Shown: piece after piece, positions 9,037-18,662 of the stretch | Numbering within the stretch: the first letter of the stretch is position 1 | Layout: every line of letters begins with the position of its first letter | Notes under the pieces: generated by a model | What the model saw: only the letters and a program-made list of their open reading frames with translations | The model's database searches: none | What the model was told of the DNA's origin: nothing | Program-made: the position numbers and the translations under genes | Assembly (NCBI GenBank): GCA_900555675.1 | Contig: UNSN01000001.1 | Location: forward strand, 1 to 62,747 | Source of the DNA: Candidatus Saccharimonadota bacterium | GTDB lineage: Bacteria; Patescibacteriota; Saccharimonadia; Saccharimonadales; Saccharimonadaceae | Direction of reading: 5' to 3' | Length of the DNA: 62,747 nt

Positions 9037-11179
9037 CGATATTCGTAAAGGCAATTCGATCATCCGCGGCAGCAACTTTTACCGTATCTCCGTCGTGAAT
9101 TCGCCCGTCAATTAGTTCGAGCGCCAGAGGATCAAGCACGCGTTTTTGAATCAAACGTTTAAGTGGTCGAGCACCGAAACTCGGGTCGTAGCCGTCTCGC
9201 GCCAACATGTCACGAACACTATTGTCAAAATCCAGCGTTATGTCGCGACTATCTTTAACTTGGCGAACAACTTTTTCTAATTGCACGTCAACAATTGCAC
9301 GCATTGATTCAGGGTGAATGCGATCAAAAATTACGATGTCGTCAATTCGGTTTAAGAATTCTGGGCGGAAATGACCACGAAGCGTTTCTAAAATTTGATT
9401 GTCGAGAGAACTAATGTCGTCGCCCGTGTAGTCCATAATCATTTGCGATCCGACGTTGCTGGTCATGATGATAATGGTGTTGCTAAAGTCAATCGTTCGT
9501 CCTTGTCCGTCCGTCAATCGACCGTCGTCCAAAACTTGTAATAGCACGTTAAATACGTCGGGGTGCGCTTTTTCGATTTCGTCAAACAAAACCACGCTAT
9601 ATGGGCGTCGTCTAACGGCTTCCGTCAATTGACCGCCTTGATCGTAGCCGACATATCCTGGAGGTGAACCGATCAATCTGGCTACGGCGTGGCGTTCCAT
9701 ATATTCGCTCATGTCAATTCGAATCATGGCGTGCTCGTCGTCGAACAATTCACGACATAAACTGCGCGCGACTTCTGTTTTTCCTACGCCAGTAGGTCCG
9801 AGGAATAAAAATGAGCCAATTGGTCGATTAACGTCGCCAAGTCCAGCGCGTGACCTACGGATGGCGCTTGCTACGGCTGCTACAGCGCGATCTTGCCCGA
9901 TGACTTGGCGGCTGATCGATTCTTCCAATTTGGTCAATTTGCTAGATTCACTTTCCATCAATCGTTCTACGGGAATGCCAGTCCAGCGCGCCACCACGCC
10001 AGCGATGTCATCAGGCGTAACTTCTTCGCGGAGTAATCGGTCGTGAGTTGGAATTGCCGCTAACTCCTCGCGGGCGCTTGCTAATTTTTTCTCCAGCTCC
10101 GGCAAATCGCCATACTTAATGCGGCTGGCGGTGGCTAAGTCTGCGTCGCGTTCAGCAATTTCCAATTGTGAGCGCAGATTGTCCATTTTTTCAGTAGTCG
10201 TGTTGACGGTTTGCAAAATGTCTTTTTCGTGTTGCCATTTTTTATCAATCACTTCGGCTTTTGCGCGAATCTCGGCAATTTGCTCCTTGATTTCATCTTT
10301 GCGAATATTGGCGTGGTCGGATTTGTCCTTTTTCAACGCCGCTTCCTCGATTTCCAATTGCAAGCGTCTATTGTTCAAACGATCTAGTGCAATTGGCACG
10401 CTTTCTAACTGCATTTTGAGCGAGCTGGTTGCCTCGTCAAGCAAGTCAACCGCTTTGTCTGGCAAGAATCGGTCAGGCAAATATCTGGTAGACAATCTGG
10501 CGGCTGCCACGATTGCGTCATCAGCGATTTTTACTCCGTGATGAATTTCGTATTTTTCCTTCAATCCGCGCAAAATGGCGACAGTGTCGTCAAAGCTTGG
10601 TTCGCCAACGTAAACTGGCTGGAATCTTCGTTCTAGAGCGGCATCTTTTTCGACATATTGACGATATTCAGTGAGCGTCGTCGCGCCAATCATATGCAAT
10701 TTTCCTCGAGCCAGCGCTGGCTTTAACATATTGCCCGCATCCATACTGCCTTCGCTTTTTCCAGCGCCAACCATGGTGTGAATTTCATCGACAAAAAGAA
10801 TAATCTCGCCGGCTGCGTCTTCTACTTCTTTCAGAACGGCTTTCAATCGATCCTCAAATTGTCCACGAAAACTAGCGCCCGCCAGAAGACTGGAAATTTC
10901 CAGGGAAATTAGTCGCTTATCCTTCAGTGAAGCGGGAACGTTGCCTTTGACAATTCGCTGCGCCAACGCTTCAACAATTGCGGTTTTACCAACTCCCGGC
11001 TCACCAATGAGAACGGGATTGTTTTTAGTGCGGCGACTTAAAATCTGCATAGTGCGTCGAATTTCTTCATCTCGACCGATCACTGGATCGAGTTTGCCTT
11101 CGCGTGCTAGCGCCGTTATGTCTGTACCGAATTTTTCGAGTGGTTTAGTTGTTTCTTCTTGATTCATGTTTGGTGGCAT
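9032..11179 (-). CDS. clpB: ClpB-type AAA+ disaggregase without the N domain
   Basis: 715 residues from ATG 11179. Two AAA+ modules: NBD1 with GEPGVGKT at 59-66 and [11 protein letters not shown]2 with GPTGVGKT, the [11 protein letters not shown]alker B and arginine-finger regions. Between them lies a long coiled-coil middle domain, which separates ClpB from ClpA and ClpC. The usual ~140-residue Clp N domain is missing; the protein begins only ~30 residues before NBD1. ClpB unfolds aggregated proteins together with DnaK. I chose 11179 because AAAGGAGG lies just upstream (11185-11192); the ORF extends 27 codons further but that part covers the promoter. A CIRCE operator and a sigma70-type promoter precede it, so HrcA heat-shock control is expected. 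Confidence 0.93.
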   Translation of the reverse strand: MPPNMNQEETTKPLEKFGTDITALAREGKLDPVIGRDEEIRRTMQILSRRTKNNPVLIGEPGVGKTAIVEALAQRIVKGNVPASLKDKRLISLEISSLLAGASFRGQFEDRLKAVLKEVEDAAGEIILFVDEIHTMVGAGKSEGSMDAGNMLKPALARGKLHMIGATTLTEYRQYVEKDAALERRFQPVYVGEPSFDDTVAILRGLKEKYEIHHGVKIADDAIVAAARLSTRYLPDRFLPDKAVDLLDEATSSLKMQLESVPIALDRLNNRRLQLEIEEAALKKDKSDHANIRKDEIKEQIAEIRAKAEVIDKKWQHEKDILQTVNTTTEKMDNLRSQLEIAERDADLATASRIKYGDLPELEKKLASAREELAAIPTHDRLLREEVTPDDIAGVVARWTGIPVERLMESESSKLTKLEESISRQVIGQDRAVAAVASAIRRSRAGLGDVNRPIGSFLFLGPTGVGKTEVARSLCRELFDDEHAMIRIDMSEYMERHAVARLIGSPPGYVGYDQGGQLTEAVRRRPYSVVLFDEIEKAHPDVFNVLLQVLDDGRLTDGQGRTIDFSNTIIIMTSNVGSQMIMDYTGDDISSLDNQILETLRGHFRPEFLNRIDDIVIFDRIHPESMRAIVDVQLEKVVRQVKDSRDITLDFDNSVRDMLARDGYDPSFGARPLKRLIQKRVLDPLALELIDGRIHDGDTVKVAAADDRIAFTNIV

Positions 11180-11255
11180 AAAATCCTCCTTTTGGTTTTT
11201 AGTCCTAATTTGTTGCGCCCCGACAAAAGACAGAATGGTAAAACTTGATGTAGTT

Positions 11256-11284
11256 ATCATAACAAATTAGCACTCTCAGTGCAA
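11256..11284 (-). promoter_or_regulatory. clpB promoter
   Basis: On the minus strand TTGCAC (11279-11284), a 17-bp spacer and TATGAT (11256-11261). The -35 box lies in the loop of the CIRCE operator, so bound HrcA would block RNA polymerase. Confidence 0.75.
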
Positions 11285-11293
11285 GAGTGCTAA
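11267..11293. promoter_or_regulatory. CIRCE operator (HrcA binding site)
   Basis: TTAGCACTC, 9 nt, GAGTGCTAA: a perfect match to the 9-9-9 consensus of the CIRCE element bound by the heat-shock repressor HrcA. It overlaps the clpB promoter and ends about 35 bp before galE; the galE -10 lies 24 bp outside it. Confidence 0.95.
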
Positions 11294-11316
11294 TAAAATA
11301 AATAGTCATTTTGTGA

Positions 11317-11322
11317 TATGTT
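11317..11322 (+). promoter_or_regulatory. -10 box of leaderless promoter for galE
   Basis: TATGTT preceded by TGA (extended -10), ending 6 nt before the galE ATG at 11329. Confidence 0.55.
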
Positions 11323-11328
11323 AAGTGT

Positions 11329-12342
11329 ATGAATATTCTTGTCACTGGTGGCGCTGGATATATCGGCAGTCACACTATCATCGAACTATTATCATCGAAT
11401 CATAATGTAGTGGTGGTCGATAACTTATCAAATTCATCCGTCGAGAGTCTGAGGCGAGTTGAAGAAATCACTGGTCAATCAATACCGTTTCACGAATTCG
11501 ATTTATGTGATCATCAGCGACTATCAGAATTGTTTAAGTCTGAAAAAATTGACGCTGTAATTCATTTTGCTGGGTTGAAGGCGGTTGGCGAGTCGGTTGA
11601 AAAGGCGCTTCTTTATTATAAAAATAATCTCGAAAGCACGTTGGTTTTGCTTGATGTTATGCAAGAATTTGGTGTGAAGAAACTAGTGTTTTCCAGCTCG
11701 GCAACAGTTTACGGCGACCCAGCTCGATTGCCAATTACCGAAGATATGCCGCTGTCTGCCACGAATCCATACGGTCAGACAAAGTTGATGATTGAGCAAA
11801 TTCTTCGCGACATTTCTGCGACGAATCAAGGTTGGCAATTTACGTCTCTTCGCTATTTTAATCCAATTGGCGCGCATCCGAGCGGTCGCATCGGGGAAGA
11901 TCCCTCAGGAATCCCGAACAATCTTCTGCCGTTTGTGTCGCAAGTTGCTGTTGGTAAGCGAGGGCATTTGAGCGTTTTTGGTGACGATTATGACACTCCA
12001 GATGGAACTGGCGTGCGCGATTATATTCACGTGGTTGATTTGGCAAAGGCTCACGTGGCAGCTCTGGAGAATTTAGGCCGACCGAACGAATATAAGGTCT
12101 ATAATATCGGTACTGGTCGTGGCACTTCAGTTTTGGAATTAGTGAAGGCGTTTGAGAAGGCGTCTGGTCGTGATGTTCCGTATCAGGTTACGCCACGTCG
12201 AGCAGGTGACATTGCGGCGTGCTATGCAGGCTCAGGTTTGGCGGAGAGAGAGCTAGATTGGCGAGCAGAATTGACAATTGAAGATGCTTGCCGTGACGCT
12301 TGGAATTGGCAGAGCAATAATCCAAATGGTTACAATGGCTAA
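11329..12342 (+). CDS. galE: UDP-glucose 4-epimerase
   Basis: 337 residues, the normal GalE length. The NAD-binding motif TGGAGYIGSH is at 6-15; the catalytic Ser region is VFSSSATVYG and the Tyr/Lys pair is in YGQTK; the C-terminal sugar-binding part has YFNPIGAHPSGRIGEDP. It interconverts UDP-glucose and UDP-galactose for surface polysaccharide or glycolipid synthesis. It is transcribed away from clpB and its 3' end overlaps the convergent sulfatase gene by 4 nt. Confidence 0.95.
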   Translation: MNILVTGGAGYIGSHTIIELLSSNHNVVVVDNLSNSSVESLRRVEEITGQSIPFHEFDLCDHQRLSELFKSEKIDAVIHFAGLKAVGESVEKALLYYKNNLESTLVLLDVMQEFGVKKLVFSSSATVYGDPARLPITEDMPLSATNPYGQTKLMIEQILRDISATNQGWQFTSLRYFNPIGAHPSGRIGEDPSGIPNNLLPFVSQVAVGKRGHLSVFGDDYDTPDGTGVRDYIHVVDLAKAHVAALENLGRPNEYKVYNIGTGRGTSVLELVKAFEKASGRDVPYQVTPRRAGDIAACYAGSGLAERELDWRAELTIEDACRDAWNWQSNNPNGYNG

Positions 12343-13907
12343 TTGCCAGATTTGGTGAAAATCTTATTCTCGTAATAAGCGGAACGTTTGGAAAGTTCTG
12401 AATTTAAGTTTTCAATTCCGCCGTATTGCTCGACTAGGGTTTTCTTTCCAGAAAATAAATTTGTGCCCAGACCTAATCGGTCGCCGTCAATTTTAACTCC
12501 CAGCGCCACCAAAGTTGACGGATACATATCGAATGTCGTGAATTGACGATTCTTTGAGTGACTAGTCGAAATGGTTGGATTTATGAACGTGTTATAAATG
12601 GTTCGCTGATAATTAGTTCCGCCAATTTTTTCGTCGTAGTATGAAGTCTGCATTCCTAAATGGTCTCCAGAAATGACAATAGTGGTGTTTTCATAAAATG
12701 GCTGAGACTTAACCCAATTGACGAATGCGGCAACTTGTTTTGAGGAGCAAGCGTGAACATTGTCGTATTGATTACTGAATGTTTTGGCGCAAGTTTCATC
12801 CAAATATCCATCGGTAAAATGCGTGTCGGCGGTCAATAGTTGCAAGTTAAACGGCTTGTCTGACGCCGCCAAGCGCGAGGCTTCTTCGCGGGCAAATTGG
12901 AATAATTTTTTATCCTCATAACCCCACCAAACTTTGTAATCTTCGGAGATTTTTCCGTGTTTTTTGGCGTAATTGTAATCTTCGATATTGAAGTTGCCGT
13001 GCTGAGTTAATAATTTATCACGTCCGCCAAAACTTGCTTCAGAGCCCATAATGAACGTTTGATTATAACCTTGTTTTTCTAAAATCTCACCAAGACTATA
13101 AGCGCCTGGCAAGAACTTTTTAAACTCGCCCAGGGCGTTATGGTCGCGCCCACCAACCAAGTTTTCTTTCAGTGGTACGCCGGCAGATTGCGCAGCCATT
13201 CCCGCTACAGTCCAGCCAGTGTTTGTTGCAGGCAAGGCGCCGCCGACACCGGATGCTTTGTTTGAGAATGAGGTATTTTTTAACGCCAATTCTTCCAGCT
13301 CTGGAATGATGGAGGTTTCGGAGCTGCCGCCATTAGCCTTTGACGCCAAAGTGTTTTCCATTGACTCCATATAAATGTATATCAAATTACGCTTTTTCTC
13401 TGGAAATGTTAACTTGGCAGTTTTTGGATTGACATAATTTTCTTCGTATAATTTGGTCGATTGGGTCAGGGCATAAATATAGTTAGGGATGCCGAAACTT
13501 TGAATCAGAAGGACGATCGCAATTAAAAACATACTCAGCGAGTAAATTGCTTGATTTCGTAATCTCAAAAACGGCAAAGTGAGTTTTCGTGATGATTTGA
13601 TTTTTTTCAAGCAAAAGGCGATCATGCGATTGATAAAAGAGATCGATTTGTCGAACATTGGGATTAATAAGGCGCCGAATAATAGGAAAACCAGTGGAAG
13701 ATTTTGCAGGACGGCCGACCATAAATTGTCAGATTTGCCACCAGCTAATCCGTTAACAAAATAAAAAATTATCTCGTCGATTTGCGAATTTTTAAAGACG
13801 ATATATTTATAGCGTGCCGCAATCAAACAAAATGCCGCCAAAAAAAGCAAAATGATTGATATTGATTTAATCCAGAAACGTTTGGTAAATTTAATTTTTC
13901 TCACCAT
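12339..13907 (-). CDS. LtaS/MdoB-like membrane sulfatase (phosphoglycerol transferase type)
   Basis: 522 residues: four to five N-terminal membrane segments, then an extracellular sulfatase-fold domain. Motifs: YIYMESMENT, where the nucleophile position is Thr or Ser (ESMENTL), PATNTGWTVAGM, and TTIVISGDHLGM with metal-binding Asp and His. The family makes polyglycerolphosphate or adds phosphoglycerol to glycans. The substrate is inferred. The ATG at 13907 lies only 3 nt after TATAAT, whereas the next codon, GTG 13904, lies exactly 6 nt after it as in the other leaderless genes here, so GTG may be the true start. Confidence 0.85.
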   Translation of the reverse strand: MVRKIKFTKRFWIKSISIILLFLAAFCLIAARYKYIVFKNSQIDEIIFYFVNGLAGGKSDNLWSAVLQNLPLVFLLFGALLIPMFDKSISFINRMIAFCLKKIKSSRKLTLPFLRLRNQAIYSLSMFLIAIVLLIQSFGIPNYIYALTQSTKLYEENYVNPKTAKLTFPEKKRNLIYIYMESMENTLASKANGGSSETSIIPELEELALKNTSFSNKASGVGGALPATNTGWTVAGMAAQSAGVPLKENLVGGRDHNALGEFKKFLPGAYSLGEILEKQGYNQTFIMGSEASFGGRDKLLTQHGNFNIEDYNYAKKHGKISEDYKVWWGYEDKKLFQFAREEASRLAASDKPFNLQLLTADTHFTDGYLDETCAKTFSNQYDNVHACSSKQVAAFVNWVKSQPFYENTTIVISGDHLGMQTSYYDEKIGGTNYQRTIYNTFINPTISTSHSKNRQFTTFDMYPSTLVALGVKIDGDRLGLGTNLFSGKKTLVEQYGGIENLNSELSKRSAYYENKIFTKSGN

Positions 13908-13910
13908 TCT

Positions 13911-13916
13911 ATTATA
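13911..13916 (-). promoter_or_regulatory. -10 box of the sulfatase promoter
   Basis: Minus-strand TATAAT, 3 nt before ATG 13907 and 6 nt before GTG 13904. The next promoter on the plus strand (13945) points the other way. Confidence 0.55.
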
Positions 13917-13944
13917 TCACTTACGTTTTTTGCGGATGAAGGGG

Positions 13945-13950
13945 TATAAT
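13945..13950 (+). promoter_or_regulatory. -10 box of leaderless promoter for the amino-acid ABC operon
   Basis: TATAAT ending 6 nt before ATG 13957. It decides the start of the binding-protein gene. Confidence 0.6.
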
Positions 13951-13956
13951 AAAAGC

Positions 13957-14748
13957 ATGAGCAAGAATAAGACGCGCACATTCGGAATTAGTTGGTGGAT
14001 CGGGCTGGTTTTATTTGCGGGGATGATTTGTTTGATGTTGGGCGATATTTTACATCGAGATGGCGTAATTGGCTCAAAAACTGATGTTCTGGTAATGGGC
14101 ACGAATGCTGGATTTAAGCCGTTTGAATATATTGATAATAATCAAGTGGTTGGCTTTGACGTTGATCTGGCGAGGGAAATTGCTAAAAGCTTGGGCAAAG
14201 ATTTGAAGGTCGAAGATATGTCGTTTGATGGGCTACTTCCGGCGCTGGATAGTGGGCAGATTGATATGGTGGCAGCTGGAATGACAGTGACGCCTGAGCG
14301 GGAGAAAAATGCGTTGTTTTCAGATCCGTATTATTCGGCTTCACAGAGAATAATTGTTAAAAAGGGCAGTCCGATTCGTAATAAATATCAATTGCCAGGG
14401 CGAAAAATTGGCGTACAGCTGGGTACCACGGGTGACACTTTGGCGTCTAAGATTACTGGCGCATCAGTCACACAATTCCAAACCGCGCCGAGTGTTTTAC
14501 AGGAATTAAGTTCGGGAAAAATTGAAGCAGTTATTCTGGACGACGCTCCCGCAAAGCAGTATTCGGCTGGATTTTCTGACCTAGAAATCTTACCGGGCGC
14601 GCTCAGTGATGAAAGTTATGCGATTGCTATTAAAAAGGACAATAAAGACCTCCTAGAAAAGGTCAATAAAGAAATTGCCAAGATGAAAAAAGATGGTCGC
14701 TATGAAAAGCTGATCCGCAAATATTTTGGTGAGGAGGCTAAATCGTGA
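13957..14748 (+). CDS. Polar amino-acid ABC transporter, substrate-binding protein
   Basis: 263 residues from ATG 13957. An N-terminal membrane segment (about 9-31) has no clear lipobox cysteine, so the protein is probably anchored by it. The SBP family 3 domain follows: MGTNAGFKPFEY, GFDVDLAREIAK, DMVAAGMTVTPER, and LGTTGD in the second lobe. The first gene of a three-gene importer operon, it ends in a 4-nt overlap with the permease. With an arginine deiminase operon nearby, arginine is a reasonable ligand, but the sequence does not fix it. The ORF can be extended 35 codons upstream, but that part crosses the promoter. Confidence 0.9.
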   Translation: MSKNKTRTFGISWWIGLVLFAGMICLMLGDILHRDGVIGSKTDVLVMGTNAGFKPFEYIDNNQVVGFDVDLAREIAKSLGKDLKVEDMSFDGLLPALDSGQIDMVAAGMTVTPEREKNALFSDPYYSASQRIIVKKGSPIRNKYQLPGRKIGVQLGTTGDTLASKITGASVTQFQTAPSVLQELSSGKIEAVILDDAPAKQYSAGFSDLEILPGALSDESYAIAIKKDNKDLLEKVNKEIAKMKKDGRYEKLIRKYFGEEAKS

Positions 14749-15455
14749 ATTTTTGGGAAGTGATTTTTGGCGGCGGTCGATGGCTATTTTTATGGCATGG
14801 ATTAGAGGTGACGCTGGTTTTGACTGTGTTGTCGCTGATTTTAGGATCGGCAATTGGTGTGCTTGTCGCCCTGATGCGTACGTCGAATTTACGACCATTT
14901 GGCAGGATGAAAACAAGCAGACTCGCGAACTTTAATCCACTGGCTAGTTTGGGAAAAATTTATGTCGATATTATTCGCGGCACGCCACTTTTGGTCCAGC
15001 TATTGATTATGTATTACGTCGTTTTTGGGTCGTATCAATTTATGCCGAAGATTTTTGTGGCGGCGGTGGCATTTGGAATAAATAGCGGCGCGTACATTGC
15101 TGAGATTATTCGTGGCGGAATTCAGAGTATTGACAAGGGGCAAATGGAAGCGGCCAGGTCTTTGGGCTTGAGCAATTGGCAGGCAATGCGGCTAGTTATT
15201 TTGCCGCAAGCAATGAGAAATTCGTTGCCGGCGTTGATTAGCGAATTTATTGCGCTATTAAAGGAAACTTCGGTTGTTGGTTGGATTGGCTTGAATGATA
15301 TTATGCGAGGCGCGGACAATATTCGTTTTCAGACGGCGACAGCTTTTCAGTCGCTATTTGCCGCTGCGGCGATGTACTTAATTTTGACGGCGATTTTTAC
15401 GCGAGTAATGGCGCGAGTAGAAAGGAAATTGAAGCATGACGATGATCAGCGTTAA
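14745..15455 (+). CDS. Polar amino-acid ABC transporter, permease
   Basis: 236 residues with about five membrane segments. It contains the HisM/GlnP-type sequence [20 protein letters not shown] and the EAA loop [15 protein letters not shown] that contacts the ATPase. GTG start overlapping the binding-protein stop by 4 nt (GTGA). The region between the first two membrane segments is slightly longer than in most HisM proteins. Confidence 0.92.
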   Translation: MNFWEVIFGGGRWLFLWHGLEVTLVLTVLSLILGSAIGVLVALMRTSNLRPFGRMKTSRLANFNPLASLGKIYVDIIRGTPLLVQLLIMYYVVFGSYQFMPKIFVAAVAFGINSGAYIAEIIRGGIQSIDKGQMEAARSLGLSNWQAMRLVILPQAMRNSLPALISEFIALLKETSVVGWIGLNDIMRGADNIRFQTATAFQSLFAAAAMYLILTAIFTRVMARVERKLKHDDDQR

Positions 15456-16158
15456 AAACTTGAAAAAAACGTTCGGCACGAATCGAGTTCTTCGCGATAT
15501 TGACGTGGAAATTGAAGAAGGCGAGATTGTCGTGGTGGTTGGCTCGTCTGGTTCTGGCAAGTCGACGTTCTTGCGTTGCCTGAACTTGCTAGAGGAGCCG
15601 ACTTCGGGCGAGATTATTGTCGATGGAGTGAAAATTACCGATCCACACGTAAACCTAAACGCCTTGCGTCAGAATATTGGCATGGTCTTTCAGCAATTTA
15701 ATCTGTTTCCGAATTTGAGTGTGATTGAAAATATTAAATTAGCTCCGAAAAAGCTGCGTAAATTTTCAGATCAAAAAGCGACAAAATTGGCGCGAAGTTT
15801 ATTGGACGATGTTGGATTGTTGGATAAAGCGGACGCTTCGCCGAATAGTTTGTCTGGCGGTCAAAAACAGCGAGTAGCAATTGCGCGGGCGCTGGCGATG
15901 GAGCCGAAAATTATGCTTTTTGACGAGCCAACTTCAGCGCTAGACCCAGAGATGATTGGTGAAGTTTTGGACGTGATTAGGAAAGTTGCCAAAAAGGGAA
16001 TGACGATGGTAATCGTGACGCACGAGATGAAATTTGCCCGCGAAGTTGGGACTAGGATGATTTTCTTAGACAAGGGCGAAATTATCGAAAATGGCACGCC
16101 AGCCCAGGTAATGGATCACCCGAAAACTGAACGTGCCAAAAAATTCTTCGCTAAATAG
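15436..16158 (+). CDS. Polar amino-acid ABC transporter, ATP-binding protein (GlnQ/ArtP type)
   Basis: 240 residues: Walker [10 protein letters not shown] near 34-42, LSGGQKQR, Walker [14 protein letters not shown], and the family-typical [13 protein letters not shown]. Its start overlaps the end of the permease gene by 20 nt in another frame; ATG 15442 two codons later would also work. Convergent with the NUDIX gene, only 14 nt away. Confidence 0.95.
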   Translation: MTMISVKNLKKTFGTNRVLRDIDVEIEEGEIVVVVGSSGSGKSTFLRCLNLLEEPTSGEIIVDGVKITDPHVNLNALRQNIGMVFQQFNLFPNLSVIENIKLAPKKLRKFSDQKATKLARSLLDDVGLLDKADASPNSLSGGQKQRVAIARALAMEPKIMLFDEPTSALDPEMIGEVLDVIRKVAKKGMTMVIVTHEMKFAREVGTRMIFLDKGEIIENGTPAQVMDHPKTERAKKFFAK

Positions 16159-16172
16159 TCTAAGCGGCCCAG

Positions 16173-16640
16173 CTATAATTCGCTTAGAACTGGAACTTCC
16201 GTCAATTTGTTAACCAGCTGGCCCAGATCAACCTCTGTCATATAACTCGGTAAAATTCGCGTCGTTTTCGGATCGACAAAGCCGCACTTGGCCACTTCCT
16301 CGACGCCGTGCGATGTTTGCTCCAAGTCAATGTGCTGGTAATCTTGCCAGTTGGTGATGAGGAAGAAAAATTCCAATTGCTCGTTCGAGCCATGCGCTGA
16401 TTGTTCGCCCGATTCGGCGAATTGTTGTATAAATAATAACTTACCGATTTCTGGCTCAACACCTGTTTCTTCAATCATTTCTCGGCGTAGACCGTCGAGC
16501 AAGCTTTCGCCCATTTCCAAGCCGCCGCCTGGTGTACACCAAAAATTACGCCCTTTGCCATTATTGGCGGTCAATTGTTGGCAGAAAATTTCGCCGTTTT
16601 CATTGATAATAATTCCGCGTACGTTTACTCTTCGTCGCAT
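16173..16640 (-). CDS. NUDIX hydrolase
   Basis: 155 residues with a perfect Nudix box: G-x5-E-x7-REMIEETG, at about 46-68. It hydrolyses a nucleoside diphosphate linked to another group; the substrate is unknown. I chose ATG 16640 because AAAGGAGG lies just upstream; the longer ORF begins 12 codons earlier and lacks a ribosome binding site. Confidence 0.88.
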   Translation of the reverse strand: MRRRVNVRGIIINENGEIFCQQLTANNGKGRNFWCTPGGGLEMGESLLDGLRREMIEETGVEPEIGKLLFIQQFAESGEQSAHGSNEQLEFFFLITNWQDYQHIDLEQTSHGVEEVAKCGFVDPKTTRILPSYMTEVDLGQLVNKLTEVPVLSEL

Positions 16641-16705
16641 AAAACCTCCTTTGATTGCTAATAGCCAGAGGTCCAATTAGTCTGAACGTACGCCCAATAA
16701 TTTCA

Positions 16706-16782
16706 TGGTCGGGGTGACTGGATTTGAACCAGCGACCTCACCGTCCCGAACGGTGCGCGCTACCGAGCTGCGCCACACCCCG
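16706..16782 (-). tRNA. tRNA-Pro, anticodon CGG
   Basis: A 77-nt cloverleaf on the minus strand with encoded CCA. The acceptor stem is CGGGGTG/CACCCCG, D arm GCGCAGCTCGGTAGCGC, anticodon loop TTCGGGA on a CACCG/CGGTG stem, and T arm GCTGG-TTCAAAT-CCAGT. Anticodon CGG reads proline CCG. Confidence 0.96.
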
Positions 16783-16794
16783 ACGCTAAAAAAC

Positions 16795-16824
16795 AGTATA
16801 AAACTAACAGATATTTTTGTCCAA
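16795..16824 (-). promoter_or_regulatory. tRNA-Pro promoter
   Basis: On the minus strand TTGGAC (16819-16824), 18-bp spacer and TATACT (16795-16800); transcription would begin about 6 nt before the mature tRNA end. Confidence 0.6.
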
Positions 16825-16863
16825 TTGTAATTATTAAAATGGAATCGACTAGTCCTCAAATGA

Positions 16864-16869
16864 TATAAT
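16864..16869 (+). promoter_or_regulatory. -10 box of the ABC exporter operon
   Basis: TATAAT about 30 nt before ATG 16902. Unlike the leaderless genes, this leader has room for AAAGGA at 16890-16895 as ribosome binding site. Confidence 0.5.
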
Positions 16870-16901
16870 ATAAGGTGGACTTAAGATGTAAAGGACTATA
16901 A

Positions 16902-18662
16902 ATGAAACATATTTTACGAATTTTTAGGGGCTATTGGCTATTGTTTATTATCTTAGTTGGGTTCACGTATGGCGCTGTGATGGCGAATTTGTGGCTGCCG
17001 GATAAAATGTCGGAAATTGTCAATAACGGCATTATTAAACAAGATATGTCGGCGATTTGGAATAATGGCTTGATGATGATTTTGGTGACGGCGGCTGGTG
17101 GGTTTTGTTCGATTGTCGTGGGTTTTTTGGCGGCGCGAATTGCTACGGGAATGGCGCAGAAATTGCGATTGAAATTGTTTGAACGAATAGAAAGTTTTTC
17201 TTTGGCGGATTTTAACAAGTTTTCTACGGCGTCGCTGATTACGCGCTCAACGAATGATATTCAGCAGATTCAAACAACGTCAATAATGCTGCTGAGGATG
17301 GCGCTAGTGGCACCGATTATGGCAATTGGCGGTCTGCAAAAAGCCATGAATAATGCGCCCGATTTAAGCTGGATTATCGCTTTGGCGGTATTTATTTTGC
17401 TCGTAGTTATCGCTACATTATTTACGATTGCCGTACCTAGGTTTAAGAAATTGCAGACGCTGGTGGATAAACTTAATTTGGTGGCGCGGGAAAATTTGGT
17501 TGGACTGAAAGTTATTCGCGCGTTCCATAACGAGAAGATTGAGCAGAAAAAATTCCAAAAAGCTAACGTGGAATTGAATAAGATGAACTTATTTGTGAAC
17601 CGTTTGATGATGTTGCTTGATCCGATTATGACTTTAGTGATGAACTTTTCGAGTGTGGCAATTGTGTGGTTTGGAGCGCATTTGATAAGTAGCGGCAATT
17701 TGCAAATTGGTAATATGATGGCGTTTTTGGAATACGCGATGCAGGTTATAATCTCGTTTTTGCTGCTGTCAATGGTGTTTATTATGGTCCCGCGAGCTGC
17801 CGTATCGGTACGTCGAGTTGGGGAGGTTTTAGACACTTTGCCGTCGATTACTGACCCGAAGTCGCCGAAAAAATTACCAAAAGATGCCAAGGGAAAAATT
17901 GAGTTTAAGAACGTTACGTTTACTTATCCTGACGCAGATTTGCCGGTGCTTTCGGATATTAATTTTGTAGCTGAACCTGGTCAGACAACGGCGTTTATTG
18001 GTAGTACTGGCTCGGGAAAATCGACGCTGATAAATTTGATTCCTCGTTTCTATGATGTTTCGGCGGGGCAGATTTTGCTTGATGGCGTGGATATTAGAAA
18101 TCTAAAATTGGAAGATTTGTCTGGCCAAATTGGTTACGTGCCACAAAAAGGCGTGCTGTTTAGTGGTACGGTTGCTAGTAATATCAAATACGGCAATACT
18201 GAGGCTAGTGATAAGTTGGTTGAAAAAGCGGCCAAAATTGCCCAAGCGGAAGAATTTATTAGCGAATTAAAAAATGGCTATAAAAGTGAAATCGCTCAGG
18301 GCGGTAGCAATGTTTCTGGCGGTCAGCGCCAGCGTTTGTCGATCGCGAGGGCTATTGCGGTTGAGCCGAATGTTTACATTTTTGACGATTCGTTTTCGGC
18401 GCTTGATTTTAAGACCGACGCGAAGTTACGGGCTGCGCTTGCAAAGGAAACTAAGAATAAAACTGTGTTAATTGTCGGTCAGCGAATTAATACGATTATG
18501 AATGCCGATAAAATTATTGTGCTTAATGAGGGAAAAATTGTTGGTCAGGGAACGCATCAGGAATTGATGAAAGATTGTGAAGTTTATCAAGAAATTGCCG
18601 CTTCGCAACTCTCGGAAGACGATTTACAGAAAATGTCTATTGCTGCGAAAGGAGTGTTGTAA
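16902..18662 (+). CDS. Heterodimeric ABC exporter, subunit with a non-consensus Walker B
   Basis: 586 residues: a six-helix exporter membrane domain (about 1-320) and an ATPase domain with Walker A GSTGSGKST and a canonical VSGGQRQR signature. The residue after the Walker B Asp is Asp, not the catalytic Glu (IFDDSFSALD). That is the pattern of the degenerate half of heterodimers such as BmrC or TM287. The partner starts on the last base of this gene. Such pairs export drugs, lipids or peptides; the substrate is unknown. Confidence 0.92.
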   Translation: MKHILRIFRGYWLLFIILVGFTYGAVMANLWLPDKMSEIVNNGIIKQDMSAIWNNGLMMILVTAAGGFCSIVVGFLAARIATGMAQKLRLKLFERIESFSLADFNKFSTASLITRSTNDIQQIQTTSIMLLRMALVAPIMAIGGLQKAMNNAPDLSWIIALAVFILLVVIATLFTIAVPRFKKLQTLVDKLNLVARENLVGLKVIRAFHNEKIEQKKFQKANVELNKMNLFVNRLMMLLDPIMTLVMNFSSVAIVWFGAHLISSGNLQIGNMMAFLEYAMQVIISFLLLSMVFIMVPRAAVSVRRVGEVLDTLPSITDPKSPKKLPKDAKGKIEFKNVTFTYPDADLPVLSDINFVAEPGQTTAFIGSTGSGKSTLINLIPRFYDVSAGQILLDGVDIRNLKLEDLSGQIGYVPQKGVLFSGTVASNIKYGNTEASDKLVEKAAKIAQAEEFISELKNGYKSEIAQGGSNVSGGQRQRLSIARAIAVEPNVYIFDDSFSALDFKTDAKLRAALAKETKNKTVLIVGQRINTIMNADKIIVLNEGKIVGQGTHQELMKDCEVYQEIAASQLSEDDLQKMSIAAKGVL

